A DNA stretch of 64,000 nucleotides from Muribaculum sp. An289 (lineage in GTDB: Bacteria > Bacteroidota > Bacteroidia > Bacteroidales > UBA932): contig NZ_NFIV01000003.1 in the NCBI RefSeq assembly GCF_002159555.1, positions 124,001 through 188,000 of the forward strand, read 5' to 3'. A program made the translations under genes and the position numbers. Position 1 is the first letter of the stretch; every line of letters starts with the position of its first letter. Positions 55,660 to 64,000 of this stretch are shown here, piece by piece. The notes under the pieces are model-generated. The model saw nothing but the letters and a program-made list of their open reading frames with translations. It was not told the origin of the DNA and ran no database searches.

Positions 55660-57690
55660 ATGGAAAAGGATATTTTCCCGAAAGGGTGGAAGGTATATTT
55701 GCCTCTCATCGTGATTTTCGTGATAATGCTGTTCTTCTTTCCGAATGTCGGAAAGTTCAAGTACCATTATCAGATAGGGCGCCCGTGGGCGTATGAGACC
55801 CTGATCTCCCCGATAGATTTTCCTATCCTGAAGACGGAAAGGGAACTTATGGATGAGCGCGAAGAGCGTTCTTCTTCCGTAATCCCGTATTTCAGGTATG
55901 ACGAAAAAATAAGGAAGGAGGTGGGCGAGAGGCTGTCCAAAGCCATCGATACGCTTTCGGCCGATGCGGACCTCGTCCTGTCGCTTTTCGATGACGTGTA
56001 TGACTACGGGGTTGTCTCTTCGCTCTCCGCCCAGGAGATAGAAAACGGGATGGTCTTCGTACATAAGGACAGGAGGGCCGCCGAGGTTCCTGTGGAAAAC
56101 ATTTTCGATATAGCCCATGCGGGGGAATATATAAGGAAACAGCTTGCGGCCGGGATGGGTGAGGAGCGGGCCGATTCGCTTTACGCGGCAATGGGGCTTT
56201 CGGATTACCTTGTCCCGAATCTTATTTTCGACCAGGCTACTACCGACATGATTCATAAGGAGGCCGCCGGCTATATCTCCCCGACGAAGGGCATCATATA
56301 TACCGGACAGCTGATTGTGTCCAAGGGCGAGATTGTCACTTCCGAAATCGCCCAGCTGCTCGATTCGTACAGGGCGGAATACCTTTCGGACATGGGCATA
56401 GCGGGCAATACCATCCTGATTGCCGTAGGAAACGGGCTGTTGCTCCTCCTGTCGCTTCTGGCGTTTTTTGCTGCAATTTTATTTGTCGACAGGACTGTCT
56501 TCAGCGATTCGCGGAAATATTTTTTCCTCCTTACGCTTTATGTGATTTCGACACTTATCATCGAATTGCTCGGGGCCGTGGGCAATACTTCCTACATGCA
56601 CCTTATCCCGTTCCCGCTGTTCGCCCTCTACATGCTCGCATTTTTCAAGAGGAATTTTGTCTTTCCTCTTTATACCGTGCTTCTACTGCCTCTGCTCGTG
56701 GTTACGGCGGAAGGTACCGAGCTGTTTTTCATAAACCTGCTGGCCGGTATCGTGGCAATAATATCATACTCCCGTTTCAACAGGGGCTGGTTGCAGTTCG
56801 TGAACGCGTTCTTTATTTTCATGACCCTTTCGCTTTCCTATACCGCTTTCGTGTTTTTGCAGAACGAGGATCTGGGGCAGTACCGCGATTACCGGGACAT
56901 ATTCTACCTCGGACTCGCGAGCCTGTTCTGTGTGGCGGGTTATCCGCTCATCTTCCTGTTCGAGAGGGTTTTCATGCTCGTTTCCAATTCGAGGCTCCTT
57001 GAGCTTGCCGATACCAACAACAAGCTTCTGAGGCTTATGGCGGAGAAGGCTCCGGGGACATTCCAGCACGTGCTTCAGGTCATGAACATTTCGGATGCCT
57101 GCGCCCGTGCCATAGGGGCCAACGTGCAGCTTGTGAGGACGGGTGCGTTGTACCATGACATAGGGAAGACGGTCAATCCACAGTGTTTTGTGGAGAATGC
57201 CGCTCCTGGTGTAAATTACCATGAAGGGCTTACTCCGGAGGAGAGCGCGAGGGATATCATCAAGCATGTGGACGACGGTGTTGCCCTTGCGAAAAAGTCG
57301 AAGATTCCGCAGATAATCATAGATTTTATCCTGTCGCACCACGGGACGACGAAGACGGAATATTTTTATAATATGTATCTCCGCGGCGGTGGCGACCCTT
57401 CGCAGGCCGGACTTTTCCAGTACCATGGATTCAAACCGAAGACGAAGGAGCAGGTAATCCTCATGTTCGCCGACACCGTAGAGGCCGCGTCGAGGTCCTT
57501 AAAGGATTATTCGCAGCAGAGTGTCACTGAACTCGTCGACCGTGTAATCGGAATGAAGATGGATGACGGGCAGCTGGAGGATGCCGAAATATCCCTCAAG
57601 GAGGTAAGCGTGCTGAAGTCCGTGCTGGTGGAATATCTGATGCAGATAAACCATGCGAGGATAGCTTATCCGAAGAGGCCGCAAAAATAG
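55660..57690 (+). CDS. pgpH: 7TM-HD phosphohydrolase, PgpH/YqfF type
   Basis: 676 residues. One N-terminal membrane segment (about 10-30), an extracytoplasmic 7TMR-HDED-type domain (about 35-245) with paired helices, then seven membrane segments (about 250-460) and a cytoplasmic HD domain (about 465-650). The HD residues fall at His-Asp about 497-498 (ALYHDIGKT), with FQHVLQV about 470 upstream and ILSHHGTTKTEYF downstream. This architecture hydrolyses c-di-AMP in Gram-positive bacteria. c-di-AMP signalling also occurs in Bacteroidota, so the same role is likely. It lies 6 bases after the reductase and has no obvious promoter, so it may be read with the lipid genes. Confidence 0.88.
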   Translation: MEKDIFPKGWKVYLPLIVIFVIMLFFFPNVGKFKYHYQIGRPWAYETLISPIDFPILKTERELMDEREERSSSVIPYFRYDEKIRKEVGERLSKAIDTLSADADLVLSLFDDVYDYGVVSSLSAQEIENGMVFVHKDRRAAEVPVENIFDIAHAGEYIRKQLAAGMGEERADSLYAAMGLSDYLVPNLIFDQATTDMIHKEAAGYISPTKGIIYTGQLIVSKGEIVTSEIAQLLDSYRAEYLSDMGIAGNTILIAVGNGLLLLLSLLAFFAAILFVDRTVFSDSRKYFFLLTLYVISTLIIELLGAVGNTSYMHLIPFPLFALYMLAFFKRNFVFPLYTVLLLPLLVVTAEGTELFFINLLAGIVAIISYSRFNRGWLQFVNAFFIFMTLSLSYTAFVFLQNEDLGQYRDYRDIFYLGLASLFCVAGYPLIFLFERVFMLVSNSRLLELADTNNKLLRLMAEKAPGTFQHVLQVMNISDACARAIGANVQLVRTGALYHDIGKTVNPQCFVENAAPGVNYHEGLTPEESARDIIKHVDDGVALAKKSKIPQIIIDFILSHHGTTKTEYFYNMYLRGGGDPSQAGLFQYHGFKPKTKEQVILMFADTVEAASRSLKDYSQQSVTELVDRVIGMKMDDGQLEDAEISLKEVSVLKSVLVEYLMQINHARIAYPKRPQK

Positions 57691-57691
57691 A

Positions 57692-57722
57692 TTGCGTATT
57701 ATGCGCGTTTTTCGTATATTTG
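57692..57722 (+). promoter_or_regulatory. tig: Promoter of tig-clpP-clpX
   Basis: TTG at 57692-57694, 20-bp spacer, TATATTTG at 57715-57722, a close match to the Bacteroidota consensus. The tig start follows at 57764. Confidence 0.7.
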
Positions 57723-57763
57723 CGCCCTGTTTTGCTGAAAATAGAAAAAATAGTATATAGATT

Positions 57764-59083
57764 ATGGAAATTAAAAGCAACAAAATCGATGAGCTCGATA
57801 TCAGATTGAGCGTCAACGTGAATGAAGCGGATTACGCAGACGATGTGAAGAAAAGACTTTCCGCTTACAAACGCAATGCGGAGATAAAAGGTTTCAGGAA
57901 AGGAATGGCTCCGATTTCCCTCATACAGAGGCTGTACGGGGTGTCAGCACGCAGCGAGGCCGTGAACGACATCCTCTCCAAGGCCCTTCAGGATTATATT
58001 CAGGAAAACAAACTGAACATTATCGGCGAGCCGCTTCCGTCCGAGGACAGGAAAGCCGTCGATTGGGAGAAGGACAAGGATTTCGAATTCGATTTCGACA
58101 TTGCCGTTTCGCCTGAGATAAATCTCGAGATTTCTAAAGAGGACAGCGTGACCTATTATAATGTGAAAATAGACAAGAAGGCCAAGGATTCCATGAGGAA
58201 CAGCCTGCTCGGCCAGTACGGTTCGCTTGAAGACGGCGAATCGGTCGGCGAGGACGATTTCTTCACTGCCGATTTCGAGCAGGAAGGGACAAAGGTCGAG
58301 GATACTTACGTCGCTGTCAGAAGCATGTCGGAAGCGGGGAAGAAGGAGATTGTCGGGAAGAAATCCGGGGATGTCATCGATGTGGATGTGAACCTGTGGT
58401 TCGAGAACGAGACCGACCGTGCTTCCATGTTGAAACTCAAGAAGGAAGAACTGTCGGGGATACAGCCTGTATTCAAAATGACGGTCAAGAACATCAAGCA
58501 TTTTGTTCCGGCCAAGGCCGACCAGGATACATTCGACAGGATTTTCGGAAAGGACGTTGTCAAGACCGAAGAGGAATTCGATGCGAAAATAACGGAGAGG
58601 CTGCGTGAGGAGTATGACCGCGAGCGCGATTACAGGTTCATGCTCGATGTAAAGGAATATCTGCTCGATAAAGCGGCCATTTCGCTTCCTGAAAACTTCA
58701 TGAAGAGGTGGATATATTATGCCAATGACGGAAAATTCACCATGGAGGATATCGAAAAAGAGTTTGATCTGTTCCTGAAGGACTACCGCTGGCAGATGCT
58801 CCGCAGGTATTTCCTGGACAAGTTCGAGGTCAAGGTGTCGAAGGAAGACCTTCTTGCTACGGCCAAGGAATTTGCCGTATACCAGTTCGCGATGTACGGA
58901 ATCAGCAATGCTCCTGAAGACCAGTTGCAGAAGTTCGCCGAGCAGATGCTCGCCCATGACAAGGAAAGTTCGCGCATATACGACAAGACCGAAGACGATA
59001 AGTGCATAGCTGCCGTCAAGGAGCACATAACCCTTAAAAAGAAAGACATTACCATAGAGAAGCTCCGCGAGCTCAACGGATAG
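57764..59083 (+). CDS. tig: Trigger factor
   Basis: 439 residues. The N-terminal ribosome-binding domain holds the [12 protein letters not shown] signature (about 45-57). The central domain (about 135-235) is an FKBP-like region with poor conservation of the prolyl isomerase pocket, as is usual in Bacteroidota. The C-terminal helical arms (about 245-439) read as in trigger factors. It holds nascent chains at the ribosome exit. Only 2 bases separate it from clpP. Confidence 0.93.
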   Translation: MEIKSNKIDELDIRLSVNVNEADYADDVKKRLSAYKRNAEIKGFRKGMAPISLIQRLYGVSARSEAVNDILSKALQDYIQENKLNIIGEPLPSEDRKAVDWEKDKDFEFDFDIAVSPEINLEISKEDSVTYYNVKIDKKAKDSMRNSLLGQYGSLEDGESVGEDDFFTADFEQEGTKVEDTYVAVRSMSEAGKKEIVGKKSGDVIDVDVNLWFENETDRASMLKLKKEELSGIQPVFKMTVKNIKHFVPAKADQDTFDRIFGKDVVKTEEEFDAKITERLREEYDRERDYRFMLDVKEYLLDKAAISLPENFMKRWIYYANDGKFTMEDIEKEFDLFLKDYRWQMLRRYFLDKFEVKVSKEDLLATAKEFAVYQFAMYGISNAPEDQLQKFAEQMLAHDKESSRIYDKTEDDKCIAAVKEHITLKKKDITIEKLRELNG

Positions 59084-59085
59084 TC

Positions 59086-59751
59086 ATGGAGACCGAATTC
59101 GAAAAATATGCAAGGGGCCATCTTGGCATAAGTTCATTGAACTTGTACCGGTACCGGTCCGCCTTCGATGATTATATCAATCCTACGATTATCGAGGAGC
59201 GGAAGCTGAATGTGGCCCAGATGGATGTGTTCAGCAGGCTGATGATGGACAGGATTATTTTCCTGGGAGTGCCGATTTATGATGACGTTGCCAACATAAT
59301 CCAGGCCCAGCTGCTGTTCCTCGATTCGAGCGATTCTTCCGACATTCAGCTTTATATCAATTCCCCCGGAGGTTCGGTAAGCAGCGGTCTCGGGATATAC
59401 GATACCATGCAGCTCATACGTTCGGACGTTTCCACCATCAACACGGCGATGTGCGCGAGCATGGCTTCAGTGCTTCTTTGCGCCGGTGCCAAGGGAAAAC
59501 GTTTTGCCCTCCCTCATTCGAAGACCATGATTCACCAGCCTTTGGGAGGGGCCCAGGGGCAGGCTTCGGATATCGAGATTGCAGCCAAGGAGATTTCCAA
59601 GACCAAGCAAGAGCTTTATAAGATACTTTCCGAGCATACCGGGCAGACAATCAAAAAGATTACTTCCGACGGGGACCGCGATTACTGGATGACTTCACAG
59701 GAGGCCCTCGATTACGGGATGATTGACGAGATTTTGGTTAAAAAGAAATAA
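59086..59751 (+). CDS. clpP: ATP-dependent Clp protease proteolytic subunit
   Basis: 221 residues. Catalytic Ser125 ([13 protein letters not shown]) and His150 ([14 protein letters not shown]), with the Asp in the DGDRDYW stretch at about 197-199. [19 protein letters not shown] is the standard substrate loop. A rather long N-terminus (about 25 residues before the mature fold) may be a propeptide. Tetradecameric serine peptidase fed by ClpX, encoded next. Confidence 0.97.
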   Translation: METEFEKYARGHLGISSLNLYRYRSAFDDYINPTIIEERKLNVAQMDVFSRLMMDRIIFLGVPIYDDVANIIQAQLLFLDSSDSSDIQLYINSPGGSVSSGLGIYDTMQLIRSDVSTINTAMCASMASVLLCAGAKGKRFALPHSKTMIHQPLGGAQGQASDIEIAAKEISKTKQELYKILSEHTGQTIKKITSDGDRDYWMTSQEALDYGMIDEILVKKK

Positions 59752-59796
59752 TTTGGGAAGGCGGCTATTTTTAGTCACCTTCTTTTGATTGATTAT

Positions 59797-61131
59797 ATGG
59801 CTAAAAAAACGACAAATACCGGCAACGGCAGTCTTCCCCGCTGTTTTTTCTGTGGCAGGACCCAGGATGACGGGGCCATGCTGCTTCAGGGCGAATCCGG
59901 CTTTATCTGTACGGATTGCGTTTATACGGCTGCCGATTATTTGAAAAACATGGGCGTGCCCAACCCCGGAGCGTACCAGCAGGAAGAGGCGGAACCGGGA
60001 ATAGACAAGAAGAAAGGTTTGCAGCTTCTCAGTCCGAAGGAAATCAATGATTTTCTCGACCAGTATGTCATAGGGCAGGACAGGGCGAAAAAACTGCTCT
60101 CCGTCGCCGTGTACAACCATTACAAAAGGATAAAGTACAACGAAAGCCAGAGCGGCCGTAAGGACGGGAAAAAGACCGGCAGGGGACTCCGTGAAATATC
60201 GGATGTCGAGGGTGTCGAAATCGAAAAATCGAACATCCTTCTCGTCGGCCCTACAGGTACAGGCAAGACATTGTTGGCCAGAACCATAGCCCGTCTGCTC
60301 AATGTGCCTTTCGCAATAGTGGACGCCACGGTGCTTACCGAGGCGGGATATGTCGGCGAGGATGTGGAAAATATCCTTACGCGCCTGTTGCAGGATGCGG
60401 ATTATGACGTTGCAATGGCGGAAAAGGGCATTGTCTTCGTGGACGAGATAGACAAGATAGCCCGCAAGGGCGACAACCCGTCCATAACGAGGGATGTTTC
60501 CGGTGAGGGAGTGCAGCAGGCGATGCTGAAACTTCTCGAAGGCACCGTTGTCAATGTCCCTCCGAAAGGCGGGCGCAAGCATCCCGAGCAGGCAATGGTT
60601 CCGGTAAACACGAAAAACATCCTCTTCATTTGCGGAGGCGCTTTCGAAGGCATAGAAAAGATAATAGGCCAGAGGCTGAATACCCAGGTGATAGGTTTCG
60701 GGGCACAGAAGATAAGGGACAATATCGATACGGACAATCTTCTGAAATACATCGCTCCCCAGGATTTGCGCTCATACGGCCTCATCCCGGAAATCATCGG
60801 ACGTTTGCCAGTCATCGCCACCCTCGGTTCCCTCGACAGGCAGGCCATGTTGGACATACTGACGAAGCCGAAGAATGCGATAATGAAGCAATTCGAGAAG
60901 ATTTTCGAGCTCGACGGAATCAAACTCGTCGTGGACGGCAATGTCCTCGACCTGATTGTGGATACGGCCATAAAGCACAAGCTCGGCGCGAGGGGGCTGC
61001 GTTCCATCTGCGAGGCGATAATGACGGATGCCATGTACGAGGCCCCGACATCTTCGAAGAAAGAATTCCGCGTTACAATGGATTATGCGAAAAAACATCT
61101 TTCTACCATAACCGGCGAGGTGCTTTCGTAA
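59797..61131 (+). CDS. clpX: ATP-dependent Clp protease ATP-binding subunit ClpX
   Basis: 444 residues from the ATG at 59797 (a TTG at 59785 is in frame). N-terminal zinc domain with Cys16, 19, 38 and 41 (RCFFCG...ICTDC). AAA+ core: Walker A GPTGTGKT, Walker [11 protein letters not shown], the pore-loop G-Y-V-G in [12 protein letters not shown], and sensor 2 GARGLRSI. It unfolds tagged proteins for ClpP. A 45-base gap after clpP has no clear promoter. Confidence 0.97.
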   Translation: MAKKTTNTGNGSLPRCFFCGRTQDDGAMLLQGESGFICTDCVYTAADYLKNMGVPNPGAYQQEEAEPGIDKKKGLQLLSPKEINDFLDQYVIGQDRAKKLLSVAVYNHYKRIKYNESQSGRKDGKKTGRGLREISDVEGVEIEKSNILLVGPTGTGKTLLARTIARLLNVPFAIVDATVLTEAGYVGEDVENILTRLLQDADYDVAMAEKGIVFVDEIDKIARKGDNPSITRDVSGEGVQQAMLKLLEGTVVNVPPKGGRKHPEQAMVPVNTKNILFICGGAFEGIEKIIGQRLNTQVIGFGAQKIRDNIDTDNLLKYIAPQDLRSYGLIPEIIGRLPVIATLGSLDRQAMLDILTKPKNAIMKQFEKIFELDGIKLVVDGNVLDLIVDTAIKHKLGARGLRSICEAIMTDAMYEAPTSSKKEFRVTMDYAKKHLSTITGEVLS

Positions 61132-61151
61132 TCCGATTGCCGTCCGTGGCC

Positions 61152-61184
61152 CGATTGTCATTCGCGTTACGATTGCCATTCGCG
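61152..61184 (+). repeat. 18-bp tandem duplication after clpX
   Basis: CGATTGTCATTCGCG (61152-61166) and CGATTGCCATTCGCG (61170-61184) have a period of 18 bases; a further partial copy (CGATTGCCGTC) starts at 61134. They begin a few bases after the clpX stop. Confidence 0.72.
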
Positions 61185-61231
61185 ACCGATTATTATAAAA
61201 ATTAAATGAAAATTATATTAAATCCATATTT

Positions 61232-62578
61232 ATGAAACAGTATATTGACAAGAACAGGGAGCGTTTTTATGATGAATTGTTTTCATTGCTCCGTATTCCT
61301 TCGGTAAGTTCCCTCCCGGAGCACAAGCCAGATATGCAGCGTTGCGCCGTGCGTTTGACGGAACTCCTTCTTGCTGCCGGAGCGGACAGGGCTTCCGTAT
61401 ATCCTACTTCGGGGCATCCTGTCGTATTCGGTGAGAAAATCATAGACCCTTCGGCAAAGACGGTCCTGGTTTACGGGCATTACGATGTCCAGCCGGTCGA
61501 CCCTATCGAATTGTGGAATTCCGATCCTTTCGAGCCTGTCATCAGGGACGGTGCCATCTATGCGCGCGGTGCCAATGACGACAAAGGGCAGTCCTTCATG
61601 CATATAAAGGCTTTCGAATATCTTATGGCTACGGGACGGCTGAAGCACAATGTAAAATTCATTTTCGAAGGAGAGGAGGAGATAGGTTCCCCTTCCCTTG
61701 CAGCTTGGGCGGAAGAGCATAAGGAGCTTCTGAAAGCGGATATCATCCTTGTATCCGATACGACCATGATTTCGGAAAAAGTCCCTTCAATCAATTGCGG
61801 AATGCGTGGCCTCGCCTATCTCGAAATAGAGGTGACCGGCCCGGACAAGGACCTGCATTCGGGACATTACGGCGGAGCGGTATACAATCCCATAAATGCC
61901 CTTTGCGATATGATATCCACTCTGATAGACAAGGACGGGCATATTACTGTAAAAGGTTTTTACGACGATGTGGTGGAACTTTCCGCAGAAGACAGGGCAG
62001 AATTGGCCCGTGCCCCTTTTGACGAGCAGGAGTACAAGAATTTCCTGAAGATAGATGCCGTCAAGGGCGAGAAAGGCTATACGACCCTGGAGCGTACCGG
62101 AATCCGTCCTTCGCTCGATGTCAACGGAATCTGGGGCGGTTATACCGGAGAAGGTGCCAAGACTGTAATTCCGTCGAAAGCCCATGCGAAAATCTCGATG
62201 AGGCTCGTGCCTAACCAGGATTGCGGAAAGATAGCGGATTTGTTCATGAAGCATATTGAATCCATAGCGCCTGCCGGTGTCAAGGTAAGGGTATTCCCTC
62301 ATCATGGAGGAAACGGTTTCCTGATTCCGATATCTTCGGCTGCTTACAAGGCTGCTTCAAGGGCCATGGGAGAGGTTTACGGAATCCAGCCTGTACCGTC
62401 ACGCGGCGGCGGAAGCATCCCTATCCTTGCCGACCTTCAGCGGATTCTCGGAATAGACCCTCTGCTCATGGGCTTCGGCCTTGAAAGGGATACGATTCAT
62501 TCTCCGAATGAGAGCTACCTTATCTCGCAGCTCGAAGCCGGAATGGAATCCATCGTACTTTTCTATGAATATTTTTAA
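61232..62578 (+). CDS. M20-family dipeptidase
   Basis: 448 residues. Metallopeptidase with the M20 metal ligands: His in YGHYDVQP, Asp in ARGANDDKGQ, the general base Glu and bridging ligand in IFEGEEEIGSP, Asp in LVSDTTM, and a late His in FGLERDTIHSPNE. The lid domain (about 210-330) contains LHSGHYGGAVYNP, typical of the CNDP/DUG1-like subgroup, which hydrolyses dipeptides. No signal peptide, so cytoplasmic. Stands alone after clpX. Confidence 0.93.
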   Translation: MKQYIDKNRERFYDELFSLLRIPSVSSLPEHKPDMQRCAVRLTELLLAAGADRASVYPTSGHPVVFGEKIIDPSAKTVLVYGHYDVQPVDPIELWNSDPFEPVIRDGAIYARGANDDKGQSFMHIKAFEYLMATGRLKHNVKFIFEGEEEIGSPSLAAWAEEHKELLKADIILVSDTTMISEKVPSINCGMRGLAYLEIEVTGPDKDLHSGHYGGAVYNPINALCDMISTLIDKDGHITVKGFYDDVVELSAEDRAELARAPFDEQEYKNFLKIDAVKGEKGYTTLERTGIRPSLDVNGIWGGYTGEGAKTVIPSKAHAKISMRLVPNQDCGKIADLFMKHIESIAPAGVKVRVFPHHGGNGFLIPISSAAYKAASRAMGEVYGIQPVPSRGGGSIPILADLQRILGIDPLLMGFGLERDTIHSPNESYLISQLEAGMESIVLFYEYF

Positions 62579-62643
62579 CGAATCCGTCCGGGAAATCCGT
62601 TGAGAATCCTTTCCCGGATTTCCAGGTTTTGCCGGATTCCCAG

Positions 62644-62679
62644 GATTTACCGAATTTACCGGATTTACCGGATTTACCG
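62644..62679 (+). repeat. Four 9-bp tandem repeats before pyrF
   Basis: (G/A)ATTTACCG is repeated four times in a row (62644-62679) and begins a fifth time. Just upstream, CCGGGAAA (62588-62595) and TTTCCCGG (62610-62617) form a hairpin that may terminate the dipeptidase gene. Confidence 0.8.
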
Positions 62680-62718
62680 GATTGTATAGTTATAAGTTAA
62701 TAATTGGGGGACATTAGT

Positions 62719-63513
62719 ATGGACAGATTGGGGCTTCACAAACAGATATTATCGAAAAAAAGCATGCTGTGCGTAGGGTTGGATACGGACATGAAGAAGA
62801 TTCCGGCAGGAATCACGATGTATGATTTCAACCGCGCCATAATAGATGCCACTGCCAGATATGCGGTGGCCTATAAACCGAATCTCGCGTTTTACGAAGC
62901 CGAGGGGGCGGAAGGCTGGAAAGCCCTTGAAAGGACGGTCGAATACATTAGGCTGAATTATCCGGAGATATTCATCATCGCCGATGCAAAGAGGGGAGAT
63001 ATCGGGAATACGGCAAAGATGTATGCCAAAGCGCTTTTTGAAAATCTCGACTTCGATGCTGTCACCCTGGCACCTTATATGGGCTCGGACAGCGTGAAGC
63101 CTTTCCTTGAATATAAAGGAAAATGGGCGATAGTGCTTGCCGTCACCTCCAATGCCTCCGCTTCCGAGTTCCAATATCTCGATTGCGGTGACGGGCCTCT
63201 GTATCATAAGGTGGTGAAAGAAATGATGAAAATATCCACTCCGGACAACATGATGTTCGTTACCGGTGCTACACATGTGGCAGAACTTGCCGAAGTCCGC
63301 AGAATAGCGCCGGACAACTTTCTGTTGGTCCCAGGCATAGGGGCCCAGGGAGGTTCCATGGAAGATGTAATCAGATATGGTTCCAATGGCAAAGGCGGGT
63401 TGCTGATAAATGCATCCCGTTCGATACTTTATGCCGGAAACAGAATCAACGATTTCGAATATGCCGCTTCGGAAGCCGCGAAGGGCATGGTTGAAGGAAT
63501 GAAAATAGCATAA
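62719..63513 (+). CDS. pyrF: Orotidine 5'-phosphate decarboxylase, type 2
   Basis: 264 residues from the ATG at 62719 (a TTG at 62704 is in frame). MLCVGLDTD, KPNLAFYEA, the catalytic IADAKRGDIGNTA motif (Lys/Asp tetrad), TLAPYMGSDSVKPF, and a VPGIGAQGGSMEDV phosphate-binding loop. This is the longer group 2 enzyme, the normal form in Bacteroidota. Last step of UMP synthesis. Confidence 0.96.
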   Translation: MDRLGLHKQILSKKSMLCVGLDTDMKKIPAGITMYDFNRAIIDATARYAVAYKPNLAFYEAEGAEGWKALERTVEYIRLNYPEIFIIADAKRGDIGNTAKMYAKALFENLDFDAVTLAPYMGSDSVKPFLEYKGKWAIVLAVTSNASASEFQYLDCGDGPLYHKVVKEMMKISTPDNMMFVTGATHVAELAEVRRIAPDNFLLVPGIGAQGGSMEDVIRYGSNGKGGLLINASRSILYAGNRINDFEYAASEAAKGMVEGMKIA

Positions 63514-63535
63514 GTCCAGCCCGGGTCCCGGGTAA

Positions 63536-63564
63536 GAATCCCGCTTGTTACGAATCCCGCTTGT
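63536..63564 (+). repeat. 16-bp tandem duplication after pyrF
   Basis: GAATCCCGCTTGT occurs at 63536-63548 and 63552-63564, starting 22 bases after the pyrF stop. It is preceded by the palindrome CCCGGGTCCCGGG (about 63520-63532). Confidence 0.75.
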
Positions 63565-63603
63565 CAATCATTCGTCTGTATGTAGCTGGCCGATTCGGGG
63601 TAA

Positions 63604-63999
63604 TCAGCTGATTTTTGAGTAGTCGGCGGGGGTGTCGCGGTATGTGGCGAGGCTTCTGAGCAACAGGGCATTGCTTTCCATCTGCAATAGCGGGTCGGTT
63701 GAGAGTACTTCCCTTGCTGTTTTCCTGGCAAATTCGAGGATGTCTCCGTCCTTGCCGAGGGATGCTATTTTCAAGTCCACCGGCATGCCGCTTTGCATGG
63801 TTCCTTCGATGTCTCCTGGGCCGCGCATCTTCATGTCTTCCTCTGCGAGAACAAAACCGTCTTCCGTGCTGCACATCAGGTCGATGCGTTTTTTGGATTC
63901 CCTGCTAATCCTGAAATCGGTCATGAGGATGCAGTATGAACTTTCCGAGCCCCGCCCTACGCGGCCGCGGAGCTGGTGCAGCTGGCTGAGACCGAAACG
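63604..63999 (-). CDS. recG: ATP-dependent DNA helicase RecG, C-terminal part
   Basis: The frame enters from beyond the right edge and ends at 63604; about 131 residues are visible. LSQLHQLRGRVGRG is helicase motif VI, followed by the TRG-type hairpin area and EEDMKMRGPGDIEGTMQSG, typical of RecG. It remodels stalled forks and recombination intermediates. Convergent with pyrF. Confidence 0.93.
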   Translation of the reverse strand, partial: RFGLSQLHQLRGRVGRGSESSYCILMTDFRISRESKKRIDLMCSTEDGFVLAEEDMKMRGPGDIEGTMQSGMPVDLKIASLGKDGDILEFARKTAREVLSTDPLLQMESNALLLRSLATYRDTPADYSKIS

Positions 64000-64000
64000 C

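Noticed and set aside
54904-56256. 450-codon antisense frame across the reductase and PgpH genes
   Set aside because: It crosses two well supported genes and its translation is Arg/His-rich, without domains.

Overview
The window looks like chromosomal DNA of a Bacteroidales bacterium (phylum Bacteroidota). Several upstream regions carry the Bacteroidota promoter form (TTTG or TTG at -33, about 18-22 bp, then TAnnTTTG at -7). Other family-level signs are BACON/Big_2 surface lipoproteins, a FimB/Mfa2-type fimbrial locus, a complex I operon with fused nuoCD and no nuoEFG, the rpsU-xerC-hpf gene order, paired methylmalonyl-CoA mutase subunits and a DUF5606 gene. Core genes have intermediate GC and use AGG and ATA codons freely. 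I cannot name a genus; a gut-type lineage near Rikenellaceae or uncultured Bacteroidales is a guess.

Layout. 1-5.9 kb (+): a run of four exported beta-rich proteins, the first cut by the window edge. 6-11 kb (-): mutA-mutB (propionate/succinate metabolism) followed closely by a deoxyhypusine-synthase-like gene. 11.3-23.3 kb: an accessory island. Its left half has a XRE regulator, an ORF6N/PLD-like protein, a membrane-anchored AraC regulator and a GC-rich fimbrial operon (DUF3575 protein, FimB/Mfa2 protein and three fimbrillin-like lipoproteins, two with GLUG repeats). Its right half is a set of broken mobile genes: an RteA-like kinase fragment, a decayed AAA/DUF4143 ATPase, an unknown decayed gene and an integrase stub. 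23.3-29.8 kb (+ except sodB): rpsU, xerC, hpf, nnr, sodB, xerD and a small secreted barrel protein, with structured repeat elements beside both xer genes.

29.8-39.8 kb (-): a ten-gene nuo operon encoding eleven subunit functions without the NADH-oxidising module, so electrons probably enter from ferredoxin or another donor. 39.9-46.7 kb: DUF5606-rimO-lipoprotein (+), yicC (-), glnS (+), ftsE-nth (-). 46.7-53.5 kb (+): a large TPR protein and an outer-membrane barrel, then gyrB. 53.6-57.7 kb (+): an alpha-oxoamine synthase and a short-chain reductase, translationally coupled and probably making a sphingolipid- or sulfonolipid-type base, followed by a 7TM-HD phosphodiesterase of the PgpH type. 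57.7-61.1 kb: tig-clpP-clpX, protein folding and proteolysis. 61.2-64 kb: an M20 dipeptidase, pyrF and the end of recG on the minus strand.

The most interesting points are four evenly spaced direct repeats just upstream of the fimbrial promoter; the mosaic, decaying island; a family of about 170-bp inverted-repeat elements next to both xer genes; a full-strength Shine-Dalgarno on rpsU in a phylum that seldom uses one; a bacterial deoxyhypusine synthase homologue with its active-site lysine, linked to methylmalonyl-CoA mutase; and a pattern of different short tandem duplications directly after the stop codons of at least six core genes.
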